Origin: Pinus tabuliformis
Lineage: Eukaryota; Streptophyta; Pinopsida; Pinales; Pinaceae
Length of the DNA: 64,000 bases
NCBI GenBank assembly: GCA_031772625.1
Contig: CM062805.1
Coordinates: 513,154,102 to 513,218,101 of the forward strand
Direction of reading: 5' to 3'
Position 1 is the stretch's first letter. Each line of letters opens with the position of its first letter. Position numbers and translations under genes: made by a program. The notes beneath the pieces are model-generated. The model was not told the DNA's origin. It did no database searches and saw only the letters and a program-made list of their open reading frames with translations. Shown in pieces: positions 34,483 through 44,502 of the stretch.

Positions 34483-36243
34483 AAAAAAAAAGAAGAAAGA
34501 AAAAAACAAACAAAGAAAAAGAAAACAGAAAAGAAGGAAGCAGAAACAGGAAAACGGGCTCAAGATTTGACAATTCATGTAGGTTGCAGGTATTCCATGC
34601 AGAAAGGAGGTCTCTCAACTCAAGGAAAAGGGTCCCTACTATGCTACCAGGTGACCTCACCAGCACTCCCTCCAGAAACACTCCTCTCTTCCAAGGTCTG
34701 GGCACGATTTGATCACAGTTTAGCCTTCTACAGGAAGCTACAGGACTTTCTACAGGAAACTTCCTGTAGAATCTTTGGACGGCCCAGGACTGACTGTGTG
34801 GAAGAATTTGAAGCCCGAAGTCCAATAAGGAGGCATGCAACCAATGTTTTTCTCCATCACCCACTGTTGTCGCCTCCTTCTACCACCCCTGCTGCCATAC
34901 AATGGAAATACCTGCACAGTCAAATCAGAACGTTGGATTCTCAGAAGAAACAATTCTCAAATGGAATAAAGTATGTAGAGGCCCAATGCGCTACTTATCA
35001 AAGCAATCCAAGGACCCTGCAACCGTGACCGTGATTCCACCGTTTCGGCATGCACCCTAGGAGGAGAAACGGCTACAGGATATCCTACAGGAATCCTGTA
35101 GCAGTTGATCCGGCTAGAGCATACACCATGAAGGCACCTGCAACTCATAAAGCTTGCGCACGCACCATCCGCAGCCAGGCGACCGGTCTCGTAACCAGCA
35201 GCAGTCGGCAAGAATGAACTCCCATGCCTATGCACGAAGCAGCAGCAAGCGGGTCCGTCACCCTCGTCCTGAAGCATGACAATAACGTCGCGGCCGCACA
35301 GGTAAGTGCCTCACCCTGTTTCGTCAAATTACATGAACAATGCTCTAAAATGTGTGCGAGTATGAAAATGAACGGGTTGAGCAAGTCGGATAGCCATTCA
35401 ACTGGCCACCACGACCAGTCCGATGGTCTCGTCCGATCCGAAAAACGTTGGTTGTTTCAAACAAGACAGGAAATGGACACGTGGGAAGCGTCCAGTTGGA
35501 GAGAAGCGGCGATCTAACAGAAAATGGCGGCGGTAGATATGTAGGGAACGATTCGGCGGTCAGGCAGACTTACAGTGGAATGATAGCAGGTGACGTCGTC
35601 CAACGGGCCGGCAGGGACAGCTCACCCCCATGCCACGAGTTCCGCAGGGATTCAAATCCACCGGCTAGATCACGTATGGCACTCCACTCATTTATCCTCA
35701 ACCGCTTTGTAGTCGAGTAAGCATCCGAAATTTCCTGAAGACTGTTACTCCGAGTCCTCGGCCTGTTCAAACGTCCGGTGGTTGCACAAAAGGCCCAGAA
35801 CCACTGACGTGCTCTCCAGAACCCGTGCACGACTTCTATAAGAGGCTACGCTACAGGAAGCTCACCACTACGGAGGAAATTAAACTATTCACGTCAAAGG
35901 TGGCAAGTTGGAACGAGGTAAGCCTGAACATAGTCCTCCCATGCAATTGGTTCGAAGGGTGGTGAAGTCGACGTCCTAAAAGAGTAGAATTACAGTCTGT
36001 GCATGAATTTGCAAGCGTCGTCTTACTTCTGCATGAGAGTTGTTGTCGTAGTATGTATGCGGGGTTTTTCTACAGGGTTTGGTTTATAATTGAGCCACTA
36101 TCAAGGCTCACCTGTAGACAGTCATGAAGTTACAAACTGTGTGCATGCCAGAGGCGTAATTCCGCGCTCTGTCTAAGGAAATCCCAAAGGTCCATCTTTT
36201 TATACGCGCCAGCCAGCTCCGGCTAACACAGCAAGCTTTCATC
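34483..36243 (+). other. Non-coding spacer of element E between pol and ORF-X
   Basis: About 1.8 kb without a supported gene. It starts with a purine-rich stretch (34483-34550) and contains seven perfect CTACAGGA or TCCTGTAG octamers (34728, 34738, 34750, 34762, 35073, 35085, 35094) plus one at 35851. Short open frames are not conserved in composition. It could hold a subgenomic promoter or splice acceptor for ORF-X, but nothing decisive is visible. Confidence 0.5.
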
Positions 36244-39083
36244 ATGCCAGGTGGGTTCATTAGGAAAGAGCCAACAGACTCAAAGAAGCTACGGGAAAAC
36301 CCTGAGGTGGTAGACCTGTTTTCTCGTGCACGGTGGATGACGTTCTGTGACAAGCTTCAAGGTTACGATGACGAGGTGGCAGAAGAATTCCTGCGAGCTT
36401 TGAAGCCAAAATCAAAAACGCTGGTCGTTGTCAATTTCCGAGGTTTGAACCTCAAACTCACCCCACAGTTCATCGGCAGAGTCACTGATCTCCCGATGGG
36501 AGTACCTTGGGATAAGGAGGAAAGAAAACTGGGCCAGAAGGCTAAGAAGGATTTCTTTCTGCCGGAGGAGCAATTCTCAGAGGACAAGAACGGAGTTCGA
36601 AGAGCCAGCCTACAGCCGCTCTGGAGTGAGGTCAGCCTCCAAATTATGAAGTATATCACGTGCGATGGGTGATTCAGCATCGTGTATGGATACCATTTCC
36701 GGCTGCTCACAGAACTTAGGCACCAAATGGACCTACCCTCAGAAAACAAGTTGAGTATTCCTTACTTCCTCCTGCAGTCCATGACTGAATGTGCCACCAA
36801 ATTACGAGAGGAAACGCCAGACCAGGTAGCCCATCATGGGCTCATTAAGATCCTTGTGGAGGATGCACTCCACACATACACCGTCCCTCTCTCGTGGGAA
36901 GCCTTTCGAAAGTTAACTAAGGATGATGACATCAAAATGTTGGCTGAGGAGCTCACCTCCTCCAGCAGCAAGGAGAAGGAACCAATTCAAACAGAGAAGA
37001 AAGGAAAAGGCCAAGAAACCATGGCCAAAGCACCAAAGAAAGAACACAAGGGGAAACAAGAGAAACACCAGGCTGCCAAAACAGAGGATGACAAACCCAC
37101 ATTAACACCCAGGGAGAAAAGGTTACAGAGCAGGGTGGAAAGGACTGAACAAGTCCACGTCAGTGAAGGCACCTCTAAGGCAACCTCAGCAAAGTCAAAA
37201 GACAAAGCACCCTTAGCCAACCAAGCTAAAACGGTGCCACCTGTTTCTAGAGGAAAATCAAAAACGGCTTCTACAGGAAGCCAGAAATCAGCCGCTACAA
37301 GGCTTTCTACAGGAAGTCCTGAGAAAGGAACACAGAAGGGGAAGACGGCCGAAATCCTTGCTAGGGAGGCAGCAGCTGTGCTGGCCACCCTAAGTACCCC
37401 TCCCAAGCCAAAGGAAAAATGAAAGAGGTAGACCCCTCTGTATTTCAAAGCAAGGAGAAGTGTAAGAATCAAAACAGGCAGGCCCCAACCTCCATCCAGC
37501 GACCCAATTACCATAGAAGACACCCCTACCTCGCCAAGGGAGAGTTCCCCCTCAAAAATATCAGTCACTTATGAGCGGGGGAGCCCAAAGACAACTGCCT
37601 GGAAGGAGAGAATGGAAAGGTTGGCTTCAAAAACCCCTCTACAGGATGTTGAGGCCGTTCTACAAGAAACATTGGCCAGGCTCAAGGAGACCGAAAGAAT
37701 GGACGGAGAGGCAGCCACATCACCACCAAGGGAAGACGGAGTAGAGCCACGGAGGGAAGAAGAGGTAGAGCATATTCCGAAACCTAGTCCCCAGCCAAGC
37801 TTGAGCTCTTATTATAACTTTTTGGAGGCTGGAAAAATTATTCCACAGAAATTCACAGTGCCGCTTTTCTTTGCGTTGGAGGAAGAAAGAGTGAGAACCC
37901 ACACGTGGATGAGGATAGCTAAATCTAAAGGAGTAGCAGATATAGGCCCCTTGGAGGAACAACTCAAGGAGGCACGAAGAGAATTGGCTATGGCCAAACA
38001 CATGTGAAATTGCCAGCGGGTATTCCTACAGGAAAAGAATGAGAAACTCAAACTGCAGCTACAGGAACAGAGGAAAGAAAGGGGCACAACATCAGAGGAC
38101 ACTACAGCAGAACCTCAAGGCAAAGAAGGACTGCAATTTGGTCTTGGGGAGCTAAACCAGCATCTACAGGAAAGGGAATTGCAAGCAAAAATCGAGATAC
38201 AAGCTCTCAAACAGCAGTTGCAACAAAAAGAGGCACAACTGGCCTACATGGCCAGTTGGGCCATGGACGCTCTACAATGTAGACAACCGGCCAAATCTTA
38301 TGGCCTATACCTATGGGACCAGTGGATGCAATTCCAAATTAATGCATTGGCACAGAGGGGTATCTCCCAAATCCAAGACCCCCAGCACTTCACAGATTTA
38401 TGCAATAGCAGTTCAACAGAGGACAAGGCCAAGCTATCGGAGTTCTATCTCCATAATTTGGCCCTTCCTAATGTGACTTCATGGGATCCCAACACAGTCG
38501 TGGGAGATATGCAGTTGATGGCATTTGCCTCATGGTTGAACCATGAAGAAAAGAGAGCAGCAGAGGTCAAAGAGGTCATGAACCGAGAGTTACATGAACC
38601 ACTGTTGATTAGAGCAGAGCCAGGGAACCCCACTGCATTGATATCAGCCCACCAACACTTAGCAACCGACTCTTAGGCTTTATTGAAATACATGGATCAG
38701 CAGGCTCAGGCCATAGCACATTTCGAGGATATGGAGCGATTATTAGGGGACAATTGTATTCATGCTTGCACCCGCCGGTGGAACACCTTGTCCCACAGCC
38801 TCAAAATCAGGGAATATCACACTCCAACTCGAATGAGGGAAGCTCTAGTACGGGTGCCCCTCTACAAGAAGTCCATACAAAACCTCCAAGCCAGCTGGAT
38901 TGGCCTCAAGCTAAGCCCACCTTTGCTTTTGGGATTGATGGAAGGCAACACAGAGAAGGAAGAGCATAAGCAGTGGGAAGAGGTGGAAAGGAAGGCTGGG
39001 TTTTTAGTGATGAGGATACTACTTCAGAAGCCTGGGATGTGAGGGTGGTAGTGGAAGTGATGAAGGACGAGGAGCTGGATTAG
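36244..39083 (+). pseudogene. ORF-X of element E, second (full-length) copy
   Basis: ATG at 36244 (MPGGFIRKEP). The globular head of about 210 residues contains WMTFCDKLQGYDDEVAEEF, VVVNFRGLNLKLTPQFIGRV and YGYHFRLLTELRHQMDLP. The Lys/Glu/Thr-rich linker, coiled coil (LKLQLQEQ, ALKQQLQQKEAQL) and helical tail follow. In-frame stops: TGA 36670, TGA 37420 (CGA in copy 1), TGA 38005 (GGA in copy 1), TAG 38674 (CAG in copy 1). A four-base loss near 39000 shifts the end. It lies between pol and the purine tract, the position of env-like genes in some plant Ty3 elements, but has no signal peptide or membrane span. I do not recognise its family; it may be among the plant transposon-borne ORFs of unknown role. 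Confidence 0.75.
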
Positions 39084-39109
39084 TTGCTCAGGGATGAGCA
39101 ATCATTTTA

Positions 39110-39121
39110 GCAGGGGGGTGA
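39110..39121 (+). other. Polypurine tract of element E
   Basis: GCAGGGGGGTGA directly before the LTR start TGATGAGCCCC; the same tract precedes LTR 1. Its presence after ORF-X shows that ORF-X is internal and not part of the LTR. Confidence 0.85.
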
Positions 39122-41205
39122 TGATGAGCCCCAAATTTGGTAACATTTTGGGCTCATTTGGCCTAACTACCTTTGCTCAATCCTTCATTTTTCATAACTT
39201 CTGCATCATTTTTTAGTATGTTTATGTCATTTGTACGAATAAGGGTAGTCACTATTCCTAGGTGGCTAACACGTGCTCATTTCAGGATTTTTTAACACAT
39301 GTGGAGCAAAACCAAGCAGACAAGGGCTAGGAGACAGCCAAGCTTGGGTTGAGGATTCGTAGGGGGGTTGTCTATGGCATTAAATAGCCTCCCTCGGGAT
39401 CTTCACCCCCAACTCCGAGCTCCAAAGGCCACCAAAACCGGATCTAGAAGGCAGCCAAACAGATTTTGTGGAAGCAGCTGTTCACTCCCAGTTTGGTCAG
39501 CCAAGTCCCTTGGATTTAGGAGGCCAGCTAGGACCTCGTGGTGTATAAATGTGAGGGCTTCAGCCTTCGAGGGGGACTTTTGGAAAAACTTTTTCACATT
39601 CTGCACTACAAGCTGCCAGCTCTGTTTTGTTCTTTTGTAGCCATTATTGGCATGACTCTTGACTTATGATTATTATTTTTTTAATGGGAAGCAGTCAGAT
39701 TTGATCTCAGCTCTAAGTTTCTAGAGGAGCTATAGATCTCAGGGTTGGGCCCAACCTGAGAGCCTAGGGCCTCCTTCTTTGTATTGATATCTTTCCTTTC
39801 AGCATTATGATTTTCCTTGTATGCATTTGAAACGCAGTTTGTTGAGTTAGATTTCATTGTGTGGTTAAGTAGGTCATTGTTGAAAAATAGAGTTGCTTCA
39901 GATATCTAGAATAAAGTAATGAGATAAGAATTGATAAGAGCTCCAGAAAAGGGTTGCCTACACTCTCATTTTCACCTCTTCCTAGGGGCTGGAATTGTAG
40001 ACAGTGCTGCCCAACAAAAACACTAGTTTGCTTACCCATGTAATCTTTGGTGCAATGTTTTCATTTGTAGGAGTTATTCATGCGTTCAGACCTCTTGGAA
40101 TGTTTCTTTGCTTCAGTACTGTACATGTTTCTCTTTAGAAATAACGTTGTTGTTCATTGGTTTCATTAACAGTTAGGATAGATTAGTTAATATTTTGATT
40201 GTGTGCAGGACGTGGTTGATTTGGTTAAGTATACACTGTGCGGTGCATCTCCATCACTCTCTCATCCATCTAAGCTTCGTCCAGGCCAACTGCTCCATCT
40301 CCAAGTTAGATCCCTCGTCTCACAACTACTCTTTTGCCCACGTCACCCTACCTTCTTGCCCTTCCATCGCCTCAACCCTCTTTAAGACAAGCTAGCTTTA
40401 CACACCCTCTTATCACTTCATCCCTCGGTCACCGAGTTATTTCAGACCCCTACCCTACCTCCCTATCCATTCATGCATCCTCTTTCACTCACCCATCATC
40501 CAAAATCCAACCTTAGAACATCCTGTAGAAATTCTGAACATCCTGTAGAAATTCCTGAAACATCCTGTAGAACCCCTGCAAACTTCCTGTAGAAGCTCAC
40601 AAATGAGGTTTCTTGGTAGCCAAACTTTGTGAAACTCTCTGGAAGGGTGTTAGGAACTCCTTAGACCCTATATGAACCTTCCCGACCTCTTCCAAGCATT
40701 TCTCCTCCTTGATCCACCTCTGCACAGTAAAAAGCCAGTTAAAAGCACATGCATGATAATTCTAATAACTTATTCAAAAATACAAAAAGATGTTTTCTTC
40801 AGGAAGAGGTAGTTTAGGCACATGTATCTTACCTTCATAGAAGTAATGGTATCTCTCTCTGTAGTTTTCATTCTCATCTTTGCATCAGTAGGACTAGCTG
40901 GTAGAATTAGGGTTTGCTAGGGTTTGTGTTTCTTGTTGGCTTTCAGTTTCTTTCCGCAAGTAGATTAGCTTCCTTTGAGTTAGCTTTCATCCATCAGTTA
41001 AAAAGCTTCTTCTAAGAGCTCATAGAAGTTGGCTTAAGCCCCTAGCGGACTTGTGCCAGCTGACCAAGTGACAGCTGCGGCAAGAGCTAGTACTTGTGCA
41101 TACAGCACCGTCGCTTCCAAGTTTGTTACAAACTACCGGGTTGATAAAATTAAAGAATGGAGTTCCATGAGTTGTAGCATTATTGCTACAATATTGGCGC
41201 TCACC
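39122..41205 (+). repeat. LTR 2 (3' LTR) of element E (2084 bp)
   Basis: TGATGAGCCCC to CTCACCA. TATAAA at 39544-39549. Four perfect TCCTGTAG octamers lie within 72 bases (40521, 40541, 40563, 40585). I counted roughly 17 differences from LTR 1 in about 650 bases compared by eye, mostly transitions. D2 gag sequence resumes at 41206. Confidence 0.93.
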
Positions 41206-41417
41206 AGTAACTGCTGAAGGATCTGGGCAAAGTTGTCCATCATCGCGTTCCGTTGTCGCTCGAGGGCTTCTTCGAGCAAGATTTTGATAGGATATCCTAC
41301 CCCCTCGCCTTTCTTCTCATCCGCCATGGGAGGCCGTCGGGATTTGCGAGGCTGGTCTTGCAAAGGTTCGACCAATTCAAGCCCTAACTCCTTATATCCC
41401 GACCTCGTTGGGGACAT
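41206..41417 (-). pseudogene. gag N-terminus of D2
   Basis: Minus-strand frame from ATG 41417: KELGLELVEPLQDQPRKSRR and EEALERQRNAMMDNFAQIL, matching D1 8858-8655. Where D1 has TAG, D2 keeps CAG. It stops matching at 41206, the boundary with LTR 2 of E. Confidence 0.8.
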
Positions 41418-41458
41418 GCAAAGAAAAATAAAGAAAAAGCAGGCCGCTCTGATACCAC

Positions 41459-42078
41459 TGATCCGGACTTAAACAAGAACGCAACAAATTATAGAGATAA
41501 CCATAAACACAGATATGCAGCAGAAGTAATACTTCATTTCATTAATGTAAAATACTAAAATATGCTTACAAACAGTAATGGAAATAAACCAGCTTGGGCG
41601 ATGGTAGCTTATCTCTGAGAAGAGGTGTGGTGGCTACATGCATCTAAATTATCTTACAATGAGGCTCTAAGGCCTATTTATTGTTGAGAAACAATGGAAA
41701 ACCCTTCACATCCCAAAACATAACCCTAGAAGATGAAACGCCAAATTGTGGGCCCTGTTTTGGGGTGAGTTGGACAGCCAACTTCCCGGGGTCGCGAATT
41801 GGTAATATTATCTCTGTTTGATGCGCGTGATAGCCCATTGGAAAGATCTCTCTGAGGAATATGACGGAAAAGACGATTTTTTGATAGAAAAATCACTGGT
41901 GGTAGATTTCCCAAAAAAACGTCGTTTAAGGCCTCAAAACGGCTCCGAAAGTTCAGGACCCGTAAAACTGCTAAAAATAGTAAACTGTGCTACAATTTAG
42001 GAAACTGAAAAACTGAAAGAGACAGTTTTGGGGGTCCAAATGGGCTTGGTGGGTGGCCACCAACATCCACCTGGATCA
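41459..42078 (-). repeat. 5' LTR of D2 (right copy)
   Basis: 620 bp, same termini as the left copy. The primer-site complement GCTCTGATACCA is at 41446-41457. The TTCTC duplication follows at 42079-42083. Confidence 0.93.
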
Positions 42079-42083
42079 TTCTC

Positions 42084-43560
42084 TTAGTAAAAGAGTGTAG
42101 GTAAATCACATTACAGCTGAGTTCATATGGGACATATTTACAAGAACATATCTTGTAGGCAGGGAAGTAGGATGACATGTACCAACAACTTAAGCATAGG
42201 TTACATCAACAGGGTACAGGTGATCAGGATGTAGATTATCATCTCACGATAGATGGCTTGGTCATGTTTAGGAACATGGTTTATGTACCAAATGACAATG
42301 AGTTGAAGAGGCTAATCTTGAGGGAATTTCATGTCAAGTCGTATTTAGATCACCCGGGATATCAGAGGATTTTGACAGTTGTGAAAAAAATTTGTTATTG
42401 GTCGAAATTGAAGAAATAGGTGGCTAAGTTTGTTGTGTGATGTTTGGAATGTCATTACGTAAAACAAGAGTGTAATCATCCAGGTGGCTTATTGAAGCTG
42501 ATTCTAATTCTAGAGTGGAAATGAGAGGTCATGTCCATCAATTTCATTACAATTTTTTCAAGGGTCTTGAAGCAACATGACACCATTATGGTTGTGGTTG
42601 ACAAGTTAAGTAAAGTAGCTCACTTCATTGTAGTTAATTCTATGGATTCAATTAGTGAGGTAACTCAGATTTTCATCAAGGAGATAGTGAGATTTCATGG
42701 TGTTCCTAAGAATAATGTATCTGACATAGATGCCAAGTCCACTTCTAGGTTTTGGAAAGAGTTATTTGCAGGTTTGGGGATAGAGTTGGCTTTCAGCACA
42801 ACTTATCTTCCATAGATAGATGGGCAGATAGAGAGGGTTAACAAGATTCTTGAGGATATGTTGAGGATGTATGTCATGCATCTGCAACGGAAGTGGGAGA
42901 GTACCTTCTACTGATAGAATTTGCATATAATAATGGGTATCAGAAATCTTTGAACATGAGTTCATTTGAGGCACTTTATGGGTGAAGTTGTAATACTCCT
43001 ATCAGTTGGAGTATCCAGTGAATAGGGTGTTGATCGGACCAAATTAGTTGGCAGAGATGGATCAAGAAATGTAGGTTATTAAGAGTAATTTTAAGGCAAC
43101 ATAGAACAAGCAGAAGAGTTATGCAGATCAACACAAAGTATTTAAGGAGTTTCAGGTTGGGGAGCATGTGTACTTGTGCATCAAGCCCAAGAAGATCTCC
43201 TTGAGGGTTGGTTCATGTGCTAAGCCGACACCTCGATATTGTGGGCCTTTCAAGATCCTTGAGAGGATTTTACCAGTGACCTAGAGACTTGCACTTCCTC
43301 TGATAGTGAAATTCCATGATGTTTTCCATGTTTCATTGCTTAAAATATATGTGAAGGATGTTGATCATGTGATTGACTGGTATGTATTGCAAGTGGAACC
43401 ATAAGGAGAATTCCAGCAGGAACCTCAATGCATATTGCAGCGGAAACAAATCATGCTCCCAAAATTGAGCAATAGGGCAAGTTAAAGTGCAGTGGAAGCA
43501 CCTTGGGCCCATTGAAGCTACATGGGAGATGGCTTATCAGATGTGAGCTACGTATCCTTC
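42084..43560 (+). pseudogene. Integrase and chromodomain of element C, broken
   Basis: It resumes the C reading frame after D2. The zinc domain follows (LILREFHVKSYLDHPGYQRILTVVKKIC). In the core from 42531 the first catalytic Asp has become Asn (SINFITIF), then VSDIDAKSTSRFW, then DGQIERVNKI, with the last two acidic residues kept. Stops occur at about 42418, 42814, 42912 and 42983. The C-terminal part has GEHVYLCIKPKK and TPRYCGPFKI. The tail at 43380-43560 decays from a Del/Tekay-type chromodomain (VKVQWKHLGPIEATWEMA-like once stops are ignored). Confidence 0.8.
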
Positions 43561-43745
43561 TCTATTCACTGGTTGAGCAAATGTAATTTGGTATATATGT
43601 TTGATGTTGTGTTAGTTATATGTAATTGCATATGAATATTGTAAATACCGCATTGAGCTATGTTATAAAGCTCCAATAAGCGGTATGATTGTCATGTTTT
43701 TTATGTTGGTCATGGTTTGTAATATGTCATTGTAAATAATGCATC

Positions 43746-44502
43746 AAGTTATGTTATAAAGCTCCATGGGCAGTATGTTTCTTTTTTTGGTATTTTGTTT
43801 CTCATAGGTGTCATAGAACACTGAGGACGGTGTTCCCCCAAGGGGGAGGGGTTTGTAACAATCCCTAGTTGATTTTTTGTGTAAATAAAATATAAGACTA
43901 AGGTCATGGGAGATGTATTCCAAGTTGAATGTTGGGAAAAACATAGTGATTGGGTATCACTTGTGATTAATTAATGGCTATGGAAATTGGAAAAGGCATT
44001 GGCAAATGCAAAGAGGCATTATTTGGAATTTTCTTTATGAACTAAAGGAAAATAAGAGGAAAGGAAGGTGAAGGGTCACAATTTGCATGAGGGGGAAATT
44101 GAAGGAAAAATGAAGGAAAATGAAGTTATGTTATAAAGCTCCATGGGCAGTATGTTTCTTTTTTTGGTAGTTTGTTTCTCATAGGTGTCATAGAACATTA
44201 AGGACAGTGTTCCCCCAAAGGGGAGGGGTTTGTAACAATCCCTGGTTGATTTTCTGTGTAAATAAAATATAAGCCTAAGGTCATGGGAGATGTATTCCAA
44301 GTTGAATGTTGGGAAAAACATAGTGATTGGGTATCACTGGTGATTAATTAATGGCTATGGATATTGGCAAAGGCATTGGCAAATGCAAAGAGGCATTATT
44401 TGGAATTTTCTTTATGAACTAAAGGAAAATAAGAGGAAAGGAAGGTGAAGGGTCACAATTTGCATGAGAGGGAAATTGAAGGAAAAATGAAGGAAAATGA
44501 AG
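43746..44502 (+). repeat. 377 bp tandem duplication across the 3' LTR start of C
   Basis: Copy 1 is 43746-44122, copy 2 is 44123-about 44500. Each contains the purine tract GGGGGAGGGG and the LTR start TGTAACAATCCC, so the LTR start occurs twice (43854 and 44231). The copies differ by a handful of substitutions. Confidence 0.9.

Larger units (their letters stand above)
22072..42078 (-). mobile_element. Element D2: second member of the D family, inserted in C and disrupted by E
   Basis: LTRs at 22072-22691 and 41459-42078 (620 bp each) are flanked by a perfect TTCTC duplication (22067-22071, 42079-42083). This proves a single insertion event although 18.8 kb now separates the LTRs. Interior pieces match D1: integrase tail (22703-22888), protease/gag (about 23180-23838) and the gag start (41206-41417) with the primer-site complement at 41446-41457. 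About 0.7 kb of gag, equivalent to D1 7934-8647, is missing at the place where element E lies. Confidence 0.93.

Noticed and set aside
34483..34560. Purine-rich stretch after pol as the 3' polypurine tract of element E
   Set aside because: No LTR start follows, and the real tract GCAGGGGGGTGA precedes both LTRs.
36244..39083. ORF-X as a true envelope glycoprotein
   Set aside because: No signal peptide, no membrane span and no Cys-rich ectodomain are visible; the protein is charged and coiled-coil.
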